Origin: CAYSIX01 sp964431205
GTDB taxonomy: Bacteria; Planctomycetota; Phycisphaerae; Phycisphaerales; Phycisphaeraceae
Assembly (NCBI GenBank): GCA_964431205.1
Contig: CAYSIX010000007.1
Span: 1-34,731, forward strand
Length of the DNA: 34,731 nt
Direction of reading: 5' to 3'
A model generated the notes under the pieces. That model was not told where the DNA came from. It saw nothing but the letters and a program-made list of their open reading frames with translations, and made no database searches. Positions 1 to 7,788 of this stretch are shown piece by piece; position 1 is the stretch's first letter, and each line of letters begins with the position of its first letter. The position numbers were made by a program, and so were the translations under genes.

Positions 1-77
1 TGGCGGAATTGGCAGACGCGCCGTCTTCAGGTGGCGGTCCCGGCAACGGGGTACAGGTTCGAGTCCTGTCACGGGCA
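1..77 (+). tRNA. tRNA-Leu (anticodon CAG), 5'-truncated by the window edge
   Basis: The window opens at about tRNA position 8; the seven 5' acceptor bases are outside. The D-arm (GGCGGAATTGGCAGAC) is followed by an anticodon stem CCGTC/GGCGG closing the loop TTCAGGT, which gives anticodon CAG (Leu, reads CUG). A long class II variable arm (CCCG-GCAA-CGGG) fits Leu. The T arm is ACAGG-TTCGAGT-CCTGT, and the 3' acceptor strand CACGGGC plus discriminator A ends at 77. No CCA is encoded. The missing 5' strand should read GCCCGTG. Confidence 0.94.
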
Positions 78-84
78 TTCACTC

Positions 85-300
85 TCACTCACACCATGCG
101 CCGCCCAGGACCCGGCTGCGCGCCCGGTACAAGCCGTGCACGCGATCGCCCAGCACGAAGCTGGCCTCGACGACGTCCGAGTCCGAGCCCGTGTCGGTCG
201 TCTCGTAGGTCTGGGCGTAGCCGGTGGGGTTGGCCTCGTCGATGACGTGCCACCGCTCGTCGGGGTTGCCGATCAGCGTCTGCTCGTACACCCCGGCGCG
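85..300 (-). pseudogene. RHS-repeat protein fragment (remnant)
   Basis: A 71-codon stretch open from a stop at 301-303 down to the stop at 85-87. The only plausible initiation codon is GTG at 291. The peptide contains YEQTLIGNPDERW, a spacer and then FVLGDRVHG, which resembles the part of RHS/YD-repeat proteins just before the RHS-associated core (the 'YVLGD' segment). Nothing RHS-like continues after FVLGDRVHG; the last residues are Arg-rich and the frame stops eight bases from the tRNA. I read it as a leftover of a longer RHS gene, on the same strand as the RHS toxin tip at 1202-2239 and immediately downstream of its immunity gene. Similarity is by eye only. It is unlikely to be a functional gene. 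Confidence 0.6.
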
Positions 301-416
301 TTAGCTGATGGCCTTGGACGCAGATGAGCTAACCACTGTTCAAGAATCCCACAAAAATCGCAAAACGTCGTAGCGCCAGTCGGTTGATCACCTTCACCAT
401 CCCTACCGGACGTTTG

Positions 417-1205
417 TCACGCCGCGACCATTTCAATCACCCTGCGCCAGTCGATCTCGCCGCCCTTTGCCACGTCGTACTTGTACAGGATCGCCCCCGT
501 CTCCGGACGCATGTGCGTCAGCCGTTCGAAGACGTCAGACTGGTAGTCCGGGTTCCGAATGATTTCGAAGTAAGCATACAGGGATTCGCGCAAACGATCC
601 TCGAGGATCTCTCGCCGCACCCAGGACTCCGCGAGCTGACGCCACAGCTCCGCCTCGTCATGCAGCCAGCTCACTCCCGGGGCGTTGTTCAGGAGCTCGA
701 GCGCAGTCGCCGGTTCGCCGCAGATCAGCTCTGCTCGCACGGCCGAAAGGTAATAGGCTTGTCCCTGATCGTCCTCGTGCCACGGCGGCTGCTCCGGCGA
801 ATCGGAGACTTGCCTCAGCCAGTCGAGGAAGTCTCGCCCGCATTGGCGCCACGAGACCACGTCCGTCTGGTTGCGCAGGATGCCGAGGATCAACGCCTTG
901 GTCGAGAGCAGTTCGGCCCGATTCATAGGAAAGGCGTCCACACAGAAGTCCGCCTGAAGCCGATTCTCCCGCTCCACGCGCTCGATGAAGGCCAGACCAC
1001 GCTTGAGAAAGCGATGGCCGAGGTCTGAGTCGATGTCCGCGTAGAGGAGCTGCAGCCCCCACATTAACTGTCGGTCCGGTGGCCCTTGTGGATCATAGTA
1101 GGTTTGGAAGCGATCCAGCGGATCGTTCGCCCAAATCTGTAAATAGTCATTCTTTGATTGTTCGACGTCTTTTACCCAGCGCATCTTATGTGTTGTGTGA
1201 CTCAT
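417..1205 (-). CDS. Probable immunity protein for the adjacent RHS toxin tip
   Basis: The product is 262 residues, acidic and soluble, with no signal peptide or membrane segment. I do not recognise the family. It is rich in Trp, Leu and charged residues and looks alpha-helical (for example LFERLTHMRPE-type helices near the C-terminus). The ATG at 1205-1203 overlaps the TGA of the upstream RHS toxin frame (1204-1202) in an ATGA arrangement, so the two are translationally coupled. In polymorphic toxin systems the gene directly downstream of the toxin tip normally encodes its cognate immunity protein, which is the basis for the functional call. GC content is lower than in most of the window and several codons are AT-rich, consistent with accessory DNA. 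Confidence is high that it is a gene and moderate that it is the immunity protein. Confidence 0.72.
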   Translation of the reverse strand: MSHTTHKMRWVKDVEQSKNDYLQIWANDPLDRFQTYYDPQGPPDRQLMWGLQLLYADIDSDLGHRFLKRGLAFIERVERENRLQADFCVDAFPMNRAELLSTKALILGILRNQTDVVSWRQCGRDFLDWLRQVSDSPEQPPWHEDDQGQAYYLSAVRAELICGEPATALELLNNAPGVSWLHDEAELWRQLAESWVRREILEDRLRESLYAYFEIIRNPDYQSDVFERLTHMRPETGAILYKYDVAKGGEIDWRRVIEMVAA

Positions 1206-2239
1206 TGTCGATAGATTGGAATGACAACAAACTGGTCAACATTCGTTGCTTGTCGAACTCTAGCCATAAGGTCGATTGGCAGATTGGGATTCTTATCCCC
1301 GTTGACAATGACGCGAACCAGAAAATCGCGCCGTTCCAACTGATCAATCAAGACATCTTTGGTAACGGCATCGAGATCTGATCTATCTATCGCCCGTCGC
1401 GCCACTTGCAGATTCGTCAGCCACGTGGCGCGACGATTCACGCCGAACGCCGAGAAGCTCTCCACCGGGATCCGGCCTCGCACGTTCTTCACCTCGTTGA
1501 TAATCAGCTTTGCCGACACGCCTCGACCCTGCACCGACGCAAAGTCTATCCCACGATCCGCGTTGCCGCGCAGGAACTTCGTCCGGATCACCGTCTCGCC
1601 CAGGACCTGCTGGGCGAAGCGCCGGGTCGCGAAGTTCTCGAACAGTCCTCCCGACGCCTTTGAAAAGACCAGCCTTCCGGCCTTCACGCTGATCCCAAGC
1701 CCCGCCGAGATGCCAGCTCCCGCCAGTCCTCCGACCGATGCCGTCGCGAGGCTTGTGATCAGGATCTGATTCAGACTCGCCCCGCTCGACGCAGCTTGCG
1801 CAGCGGTCTGAGCGTGGATGCCGACGGCTGCCGTCGCCTCGGTGATTGCGAGTCGGATCGTATTCGCGACTCCAACCTCGCCAAGCGCGAACTCCCCGCT
1901 CGGGTCCACGAAGTTCACCGGGTCCGCCTGGCCGGCGGTGTAGGCGTACTTGTGCAGGGTCCGGGGGTCGGCCGGGTCGCCGAGGAACGGGTCCAGCCGT
2001 GTGAACCGGGCGTGGCGCGGGTCGTACCAGCGGGCGCGCAGGTATTGGAGGCCGGCGAAGCCCCCGCCGCCGAAGCCCGGGGCCCCGAAGTCCGACCGCT
2101 GCGTCCACTGGCCGGCGAACAGCACGTCGGTCTGCCTGATGGTCTGCGCGCAGTCACGGTCGGGCTCAACAAGCCCGACCTGATCTGGTCGCCCCTCACC
2201 GCCGCGCGATAGCGCCGACGAGCCCGAAGTCCCCGCCGC
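1202..2239 (-). CDS. Displaced RHS core plus C-terminal toxin tip, PD-(D/E)XK nuclease-type
   Basis: The frame carries the C-terminal part of an RHS protein. FAGQW, then LQYLRARWYDP, RFTRLDPFLGDP, LHKYAY and DPVNFVDPSG form the RHS-associated core that precedes the self-cleavage/variable junction. A Gly/Ala-rich hydrophobic linker follows, then a roughly 150-residue variable tip with GIDFA (Asp codon 1546-1544) and INEVKN (Glu codon 1495-1493, Lys 1489-1487). This D...ExK pattern is that of restriction-endonuclease-fold (Tox-REase) toxins, so a DNase activity is inferred. The usual long N-terminal YD-repeat shell and secretion region are absent: the preceding lipoprotein gene ends at 2241, only about 110 bases before recognisable RHS sequence. 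No convincing start or ribosome site is visible; the frame stays open back to GTG 2341, and GTG 2125 is the start nearest the RHS core. This looks like an orphan CT cassette coupled to the immunity gene at 417-1205. Confidence 0.75.
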   Translation of the reverse strand, partial: AAGTSGSSALSRGGEGRPDQVGLVEPDRDCAQTIRQTDVLFAGQWTQRSDFGAPGFGGGGFAGLQYLRARWYDPRHARFTRLDPFLGDPADPRTLHKYAYTAGQADPVNFVDPSGEFALGEVGVANTIRLAITEATAAVGIHAQTAAQAASSGASLNQILITSLATASVGGLAGAGISAGLGISVKAGRLVFSKASGGLFENFATRRFAQQVLGETVIRTKFLRGNADRGIDFASVQGRGVSAKLIINEVKNVRGRIPVESFSAFGVNRRATWLTNLQVARRAIDRSDLDAVTKDVLIDQLERRDFLVRVIVNGDKNPNLPIDLMARVRQATNVDQFVVIPIYRQ

Positions 2240-2240
2240 C

Positions 2241-2741
2241 TCAGCCTTCGCCGCCTTCGTCTCCGCCGCCGCCGGCCGGGCCCGCGACCCGCGCGAAGGC
2301 GACCAGCACCTCGTCCTTGCGCAGCAGCCGGAGCTGATCACCGGCCAGCTCGATCCGTTCGGCCCGGTCCAGGGCGTTGAGGAACAGAGACTCGACGTCC
2401 ATCGCCTCGGGGGGCCCGGCCATCCGCGTGGTGGCGAACGGGCCCGCGGCGAAGGTCCCGGCCTCCACCGCCGCCAGGTCCATCCTCCCCTGCAAACGGT
2501 TGATCCCGGACTGACCCGTCACGCGACCGTCGGCCGCGATACGCAGCTCCGGCACGCGCATGCCCTCGACCAGCGCGTCTTCGGTCGGCAACCCGCCCAG
2601 CTCGACCATCGTCCACGTGCCGACCACCTCGTCGGGCGTCGGCGGCGAACCGCCGGCGTCGGACCCCGACCCGCAGCCCCCCGCGAGGCTCAGCCACGCC
2701 GCCATCGCCCACACCGCCCGCCACGCGTTCACCCGCTGCAT
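2241..2741 (-). CDS. META-domain (HslJ-like) lipoprotein
   Basis: The product is 166 residues. ATG at 2741 is preceded by AAGGAG at a good distance, which decides the start over longer in-frame options. Residues 1-23 are a type II signal peptide (WAMAAWLSLAGG-C, lipobox Cys23), followed by a Gly/Ser/Pro linker. From about residue 38 (VVGTWTMVELGG) to about 155 it matches the META/HslJ fold: the opening 'GTW-L..' strand, the central SGINRLQGRM segment (equivalent to the family's G-CNR-.G.Y motif) and a closing strand with a hydrophobic LRLLRKDEVLVAF. META domains occur in heat-inducible or surface lipoproteins of uncertain role. It is anchored in the envelope by inference. The C-terminus is a Gly-rich tail. 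It is divergent from the secreted protein at 3085. Confidence 0.82.
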   Translation of the reverse strand: MQRVNAWRAVWAMAAWLSLAGGCGSGSDAGGSPPTPDEVVGTWTMVELGGLPTEDALVEGMRVPELRIAADGRVTGQSGINRLQGRMDLAAVEAGTFAAGPFATTRMAGPPEAMDVESLFLNALDRAERIELAGDQLRLLRKDEVLVAFARVAGPAGGGGDEGGEG

Positions 2742-3084
2742 CGTCCGTCTCCTTGCGTTCGGCATTCGTGGTTCAGTGCCCCGCACCGCCGGCCTCGGCG
2801 ATCGCATGCCCCGCCGGACTATAGCTTCCCCCCGGCCCGTGACGCGCGTCCGCAGCGACCGCGTCCGCCTTGCTGCGCAGTTCCGTCTATGACGATCGGG
2901 CAAACGGCGCAAACCGTCACGATCCGACGCGGGCCGGACGGCTCACGGTCACCGAATTCACACCGTTTTGCTTGCCGGCCCGGCCCGGCGCGGCTTGCTT
3001 GGCACGCGACGGTCGAAGGGGGTGAGCCGTAGAGCCCCCGCCGCTCGCCAGGATCGTGGACCCGTATCGGAGAGGAGTTCTGTC
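2742..3084. other. Divergent intergenic region, 343 bp
   Basis: This lies between the start codons of the META lipoprotein (minus) and the PEP-CTERM-like protein (plus), so it should hold both promoters. On the minus strand a TATAGT hexamer (about 2818-2823) is a possible -10, but no good -35 is visible. On the plus strand, AGAGGAG at 3071-3077 is the ribosome site of the right-hand gene. No further gene is supported here. Confidence 0.4.
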
Positions 3085-3612
3085 ATGATCAGGTGTTTCC
3101 TTGTGGTGCTTGCCGTCCTCGTGCTCGCCGCCCCGCGCGGGGCCTCGGCCAATTCGCTCACGGAGTCGGACATCGTGCTTCGTCCCGTGCTGGAGAACGG
3201 CGGCGTCGTGCTCAACGACCCCAGCGACGGCACGTACTGGGCCCTGTTCGGCTACAAGAACGACACGATCGTCGGCGGCAGCAACATCGCCGTGGACCTG
3301 ACCGCCTGGCCCGGGATCACCAACAAGTTCACCGGCTCGATCCTGGGCACGTACGAGAACGTCGGCGGGCTGATCGGCGACTCGCTGGGCAGCACCGGCC
3401 CGATCACCGCCTTCGACCCCGGGCGCGTCTTCGGCGCGTTCTGGGCCAACTTCGCCGGCGGCAACCTGGTCTGGACCCTCGACGGCCGCACCGCCACCGC
3501 CGGCGCCGGGACCGCCCAGGGCACCGCTCAGTTCGTCCCCACGCCGACCGCGGCGATCGCCGGGCTGGCCATGCTCGGCGGCGTCGTCCTGCGTCGGCGG
3601 CAGACCGCCTGA
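3085..3612 (+). CDS. Secreted protein with PEP-CTERM-like C-terminal sorting tail
   Basis: The product is 175 residues. ATG 3085 follows AGAGGAG by eight bases. Residues 1-22 are a signal peptide (hydrophobic FLVVLAVLVLAA, then ASA before cleavage). The mature part is a Gly-, Thr- and Asn-rich beta-type sequence with no recognised enzymatic motif. The last 25 residues (151-175) have the tripartite layout of PEP-CTERM proteins: VPTP in place of VPEP, a short hydrophobic stretch (AAIAGLAMLGGVVL) and a basic end RRRQ. Such tails are handled by an exosortase/archaeosortase-type enzyme, which is not in this window. Function beyond export and surface or matrix localisation cannot be assigned. A rho-independent-like hairpin follows at 3647. 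Confidence 0.85.
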   Translation: MIRCFLVVLAVLVLAAPRGASANSLTESDIVLRPVLENGGVVLNDPSDGTYWALFGYKNDTIVGGSNIAVDLTAWPGITNKFTGSILGTYENVGGLIGDSLGSTGPITAFDPGRVFGAFWANFAGGNLVWTLDGRTATAGAGTAQGTAQFVPTPTAAIAGLAMLGGVVLRRRQTA

Positions 3613-3646
3613 AGCCGGCAACCCCCACCAACCCGACTTCCCGACG

Positions 3647-3671
3647 AGCCCCGGCCCGCGCCGGGGCTTTT
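3647..3671 (+). terminator. Rho-independent terminator after the PEP-CTERM-like gene
   Basis: A perfect 9-bp stem AGCCCCGGC/GCCGGGGCT around a four-base loop is followed by TTT, 35 bases after the stop codon at 3612. Confidence 0.75.
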
Positions 3672-3864
3672 CCCGTGCGCTCGCCCTTTGCCGCGCCGGC
3701 TTGGTGCCCGCACCATCGCGGTGTCGGCCGCCCCGGATCGCACCGCGACGATATAACCAAAACGGGTTGCGCTCGCCGGCGCATCGCCCGTAGACGGAAC
3801 AGCACGCTCGAGACTCGTCGGATGCGAGGTTGACGCGAGCGTAGCGGTGCGCTGCGACGGTCGC

Positions 3865-6204
3865 TCAACGGAAGATCACGTACATCGCCTCGGGCGGCAG
3901 GGGCACGCGCAGGGCGTCGCCGGTGCGCTCGACCTCGAGGCTGCGCACCGGGTAGCCGGCGGGGTCAAGCAGGACGGCCTCGCGGAGGACCGGATTCGCC
4001 AGGGTGATCGTGGCGCGGGTGTCGGCGACGCGGTAAGGCGGCTTGCCGGTCAGGACGATTCGTCGGCCGTCGACGGGCTGGTCGCCGTGCTCAAAGGTGG
4101 CCGGCTCGGTGGTCCAGCCGTCGAGTCGGGCGGTGGTGCCGACCTGGACGAGCACGCGCGCGGCCTCGCGCAGGGGCCGGCCGTCGAGGGAGACGGCCTG
4201 GACGCAGGCGTAGTGGTTGTCGGACTCGACGGTCAGGTCGGACAGCTCGAAGCGGCCGTCGGCGTCACGGAGAAACCCGGCGGCGGCCTGGGCGGCGGGC
4301 GCGTCGACGAGCAGGAGGCCGCGGCCCCAGTCGAGCGTGAGCTGGCCGGTGTTGCTTCGCACGACGCGGCGGTCGGCGTCGATGAACGAGCTCAGGTCGG
4401 CCACGTCCAGGCGATGCCGGTCGGCGTCGAAGGCCACGTGGACGGGCCCGACGAGGAAGGCCAGGCGGCTGACGTCCGTCCCCGACCCCCCGCCGCGCAG
4501 GTCGCGCAGGTCACGGTTGGGATCGAACGTCTCGGTCTCGGCGATGGCGGGGACGCGGCGGCGCCAGAGGTGGTCGGGCGGGCGGGACTCGACGACGACG
4601 GGCTCGCCCTGCTCGAGGTAGCCGCGTCGGAAGAGGACGGCGTTGGCCGGGAACATGCCCTGGAGCGGGTGGGTGGCGCAGCTCCATTTGTCCAGCGCAT
4701 AGCCGGCGTCGGAGTCGCGCCGGACGTGCCAGAACGTGCGGCGGGGGTCGCGGAGCCAGTCGCGCTCGTCCTGTTCGAACCAGTAGAGTGAGTCGACGCC
4801 GGTCAGGGACTGGTACGCGGCGATGAGCAGCGGCCCCTCGCTCTGGTACAGGTTGGGCCGGACCCACGTGCTCTCGGTGATGATCATGGGGTAGCCGACG
4901 ACCTGCTTGAGGTTGGTCGGCAGCTCGAGGGGGCGGCGCAGGACCGAGCGATTGACGATGTGATGGCCGGGGTCGATGCGGTAGCCGTCGTTCTCGCCCT
5001 CGTGGATCCCGCCGGTGTAGCGGTTGACGGCGATGACGTCGAGACCGGCGTAGCTCCATCGCTCGGCGTCGTCGAGGCGGAGCTTGTCGGCGGACTTCCA
5101 GTTCATGGCGTTGGTGAGCTGGCGGCAGCCGAGCTCGTCGCGCAGGTAGGAGGCGATGTCCTGATAGAACCGGCGCTGACGGGTGGCGAGGAACTGGAGC
5201 TGATCGGTCAGGCGACGGTCGAAGGCGCCGCGGCGCGTCTGGGTCATCTCCCAGATGTTGTACATGCCCACGACGCCGCGGTCGGGGTCGTCGCCCACGC
5301 CGTTGAGGGCGTTGACGGCGCCGTCTTCGATGCGCCTGTCGTCCCAGGCGTCGAAGGCGGCCTCGAGCGAGCCGTGCTTCTCGATCAGCCACCGGGCGTA
5401 CTGGCGGGCGAGGATCATCTGCTGCGGTCGGGGCAGGCTCTGTGCGGACCAGAACAGGAGGCTGTCCTCGTTCTTGACCTGGAGGATCGCGACCGCGGGG
5501 TCCTGAGCGATGGGCACACCGGTGTAGGGGTTGGGCGTGGCGTAGAGCTCGCGGACCCAGCTCTTGTAAGCCCGCTGGAAGGTGGGGTTGAAAAACAGCG
5601 ATCCGGTGGGTCGTTCGCCGGCCTTCCAGCCCTCGAGGGCGGGCTCCCAGCTCGCGGGCATGTCGTGGTGATACCAGTACGGCGAGATCGTCAGATAGAC
5701 GCCCTGGTCCTTGCAGGCCTTGACGAATCGCTTGATGCGATCGATCTCGTCGGCGTCGACGTCGGTGATGGCCTGGCCGTCGTCGGTGCCGGCGATGTTG
5801 GTGTGCAGGCGGACCATGTTGACCCCGAGCTTGGCGAGCTGGCGGGCGTGGTGCTCCATCTGGTCGTGGGGCAGGCGGTAGCCGTAACTGCAGACGGACC
5901 AGAACCGGATCGGCTGACCCTCGCCGCGTACGAAGCTCATGCCGTCGTCGGCGAGGCGGACGAAGCCGCTCTGGCCTGCGACCGGCTCGTTCATGGAGCG
6001 CAGGTCGAGCAGGGCGTCGTCGCCGAAACGGTCGACGGGCGGATCGAACGCCCAGGTGCCCTCGGCGGAGACGGCGAGGCGTGGCTGGGCGGCGGCGGGC
6101 GTCGGGGCCGAGGCGATCAGCAGGGCCAGGCACGCCAGCGGGATCGGCGCGAGTCGGGCGGGGTGCGTGGGCGAGCCGGGGTTGCCAAAGGGGCGGGCGC
6201 GCAT
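3865..6204 (-). CDS. Secreted glycoside hydrolase, GH-A clan (GH5/GH42-like TIM barrel)
   Basis: The product is 779 residues. ATG 6204 is preceded by GAGGAG; earlier in-frame starts lack a ribosome site. Residues 1-40 are a signal peptide (hydrophobic IPLACLALLIA, AAAQ cleavage region). An N-terminal strand segment leads into a catalytic (beta/alpha)8 barrel from about residue 95: FWSVCSYGYR, LAKLGVNMVRLH (strand 2/3), GVYLTISPYWYHH, and strand 4 ending ILQVKNEDS, where Asn245-Glu246 is the clan's acid/base pair. Strand 7, PMIITEST, places the nucleophile at Glu444. From about residue 600 there are beta-rich accessory domains. The enzyme should act on beta-linked polysaccharide outside the cytoplasm; the substrate cannot be told from sequence. 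It stands alone, with no SusC/D or transporter neighbours. Both catalytic residues are present, so it is probably active. Confidence 0.85.
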   Translation of the reverse strand: MRARPFGNPGSPTHPARLAPIPLACLALLIASAPTPAAAQPRLAVSAEGTWAFDPPVDRFGDDALLDLRSMNEPVAGQSGFVRLADDGMSFVRGEGQPIRFWSVCSYGYRLPHDQMEHHARQLAKLGVNMVRLHTNIAGTDDGQAITDVDADEIDRIKRFVKACKDQGVYLTISPYWYHHDMPASWEPALEGWKAGERPTGSLFFNPTFQRAYKSWVRELYATPNPYTGVPIAQDPAVAILQVKNEDSLLFWSAQSLPRPQQMILARQYARWLIEKHGSLEAAFDAWDDRRIEDGAVNALNGVGDDPDRGVVGMYNIWEMTQTRRGAFDRRLTDQLQFLATRQRRFYQDIASYLRDELGCRQLTNAMNWKSADKLRLDDAERWSYAGLDVIAVNRYTGGIHEGENDGYRIDPGHHIVNRSVLRRPLELPTNLKQVVGYPMIITESTWVRPNLYQSEGPLLIAAYQSLTGVDSLYWFEQDERDWLRDPRRTFWHVRRDSDAGYALDKWSCATHPLQGMFPANAVLFRRGYLEQGEPVVVESRPPDHLWRRRVPAIAETETFDPNRDLRDLRGGGSGTDVSRLAFLVGPVHVAFDADRHRLDVADLSSFIDADRRVVRSNTGQLTLDWGRGLLLVDAPAAQAAAGFLRDADGRFELSDLTVESDNHYACVQAVSLDGRPLREAARVLVQVGTTARLDGWTTEPATFEHGDQPVDGRRIVLTGKPPYRVADTRATITLANPVLREAVLLDPAGYPVRSLEVERTGDALRVPLPPEAMYVIFR

Positions 6205-6283
6205 GGGCGAAGCTCCTCGGAAGGGACCGTGTTCAAACGTAAAACCGACCGGGATTGTAGCAGGTGGCCGGCGGTCGAGCCGG

Positions 6284-7588
6284 TCAAGCCGGGCGGGGGG
6301 ACGCGCGTCGAGGCACGACCGTCGGCGTGGCCGGCTCACGGCGTGATCGCGGGTCGAGTTCGAGGCCGGCTTCGCGTTCGAGGTGGTTGGCGTTGTCGAG
6401 GGCGGCGAGCAGGCCGAGGGCGAAGGCGGTCATGATCCAGCCGGTGCCGCCGGCCGAGACCAGGGGCAGGGCGATGCCCTTGGTGGGGACGACGACGGTG
6501 ACGACGGCGAGGTTGATCGCGGCCTGGAGCCCGACGGTGAGCAGGACGCCGAGGCCGACGAGCCGGGCGAAGGTGTCGCGGCAGTCGCGGACAATGCCGA
6601 GGCCGACCCAGAGGATGGCCAGGTAGAGGCCGACGACGGTGGCGGCGCCGACGAGGCCGAGCTCTTCACAGATGATCGAGAAGATGAAGTCGGTGGTGTC
6701 CTCGGGCAGGTAGCCGAACTTCTGGACGCCGTGGCCCAGGCCGCGCCCGGTGAGCCCGCCGTGGACGATGGCGAGCATGGACTGGATGGGGTGGTAGCCG
6801 GTGCCCCGCGGGTCGGCCCAGGGGTCGAGGAAGGCGGTGAGTCGGGCGACGCGGTAGGGGTTGGCGGCGATGGCGGCGACGAAGGCGCCCAGCGCCGGCG
6901 GAACCAGCAGCGCGAGCTGCCACAGCCGCGCCCCGCCGGCGATCAGCAGCAGCCCGCCGACCGTCCCGATCAGCGCCGCCGTGCCCAGGTCCTCGATCAC
7001 GATCAGCCCGCACGCGACGGCCAGGAGCATCAGCGGCGGGAGCAACCCCGCGCCGAAGCGGTGCATCACCCCCGCGCGACGCGCACACCACCACGCCAGG
7101 GCCAGCACCATCACCCACTTGACCAGCTCGCTGGGCTGGAAGCTCAGGCCCCACAACTTCGGGCCCAGGTACAGCCACCGCGCCGCGCCGTTGACCGACC
7201 GACCCATGCCCGGCACGAACGTCATCGCCGCCAGCGCCAGCGCGCCGAGCACCATCAGGATCAGCGGGTTGCTCACGCCGTGAGCGCGGAACAGCTCGCG
7301 GACGTTGATGCGGCCGGCCAGGAGCATGACGGCGACGGCGAGGCCGGCGTAGATCGCCTGGCGGCTGGTCAGCACGCGGTAGACGCCGTCGAGCGGGGCG
7401 ACGGCCCAGGCGTCGGGCGGCGAGGGCGGCGGGTCGGCGGCGTCCGGGGCGAACGGGTCGGCCGGCGCCGGCTCCGTCGTCGCGGTGGCGTCCGGGACGC
7501 TGAGCCCCGCCGACGTGGCCATCACCACGCCGAGGCCCAGCAAGGCCAGGACCGCCAGTTGAATCAGATGCGCTGGGCGCAGGGACAT
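6284..7588 (-). CDS. ftsW: FtsW/RodA/SpoVE-family lipid II polymerase, FtsW-like
   Basis: The product is 434 residues. ATG 7588 begins MSLRPAHLIQLAVLALLGLG, the first membrane helix, so it is preferred over the longer frame. A proline- and acid-rich loop separates helix 1 from the rest. SEDS signatures are intact: GMGRSVNGAARWL, then FQPSELVKW, then GRGLGHGVQKFGYLPEDTTDFIFSIICEELG and a final VSAGGTGW segment. SEDS proteins polymerise peptidoglycan from lipid II with a class B PBP; FtsW serves the divisome and RodA the elongasome, and sequence by eye favours FtsW only moderately. No mur/fts cluster surrounds it, so it is a relocated single gene. A repeat unit lies upstream between it and the aldo/keto reductase. 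Confidence 0.88.
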   Translation of the reverse strand: MSLRPAHLIQLAVLALLGLGVVMATSAGLSVPDATATTEPAPADPFAPDAADPPPSPPDAWAVAPLDGVYRVLTSRQAIYAGLAVAVMLLAGRINVRELFRAHGVSNPLILMVLGALALAAMTFVPGMGRSVNGAARWLYLGPKLWGLSFQPSELVKWVMVLALAWWCARRAGVMHRFGAGLLPPLMLLAVACGLIVIEDLGTAALIGTVGGLLLIAGGARLWQLALLVPPALGAFVAAIAANPYRVARLTAFLDPWADPRGTGYHPIQSMLAIVHGGLTGRGLGHGVQKFGYLPEDTTDFIFSIICEELGLVGAATVVGLYLAILWVGLGIVRDCRDTFARLVGLGVLLTVGLQAAINLAVVTVVVPTKGIALPLVSAGGTGWIMTAFALGLLAALDNANHLEREAGLELDPRSRREPATPTVVPRRASPRPA

Positions 7589-7644
7589 CCCTGCTGTTAT
7601 CGGCCACGGCCGCGCCGGGCGTTGAAAGCGAGGCGGCCGCAACA

Positions 7645-7775
7645 GCCCCGAGGCAACGCGTCGGGGACGTCAACGAACGCGTGGGCCTCACGGCGCGTGT
7701 ACCACCCACGTCATCGTGCGCGTCCGCGGGACGTTGTCCCGCGGCTGAATCCTGACGCGCGAGGGCGCGCAGCCG
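7645..7775. repeat. REP-like palindromic unit, copy 1 (diverged)
   Basis: Hairpin A (7646-7666) is CCCCGA...TCGGGG with the conserved GGCAACGC centre. Hairpin B (7724-7744) is a perfect CCGCGGGAC/GTCCCGCGG around GTT. The A-to-B pitch is 78 bases, identical to the copies at 13026 and 13648. A central dyad (GTGGG...CCCAC) and a shared tail (GGCGCGCAGCCGC, to about 7775) complete the unit. It lies between the aldo/keto reductase stop and the ftsW start. Confidence 0.85.
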
Positions 7776-7788
7776 CGTGTGCAGAACG

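Noticed and set aside
2560..2892. Plus-strand frame antisense to the META lipoprotein
   Set aside because: Shadow of a well-supported lipoprotein gene with a lipobox and SD on the other strand.
2885..2935. GGGCAAACGGCGCAAACCG upstream of the PEP-CTERM-like gene considered as a c-di-GMP (GEMM) riboswitch
   Set aside because: The GGCAAAC and GCAAA-like strings are adjacent, with no P1b helix between them and no tetraloop or receptor; resemblance is too weak.
3005..3030. TTGGCACGCG considered as a sigma-54 promoter
   Set aside because: The -24 half is acceptable, but the required -12 TTGC(A/T) is absent at the correct distance.
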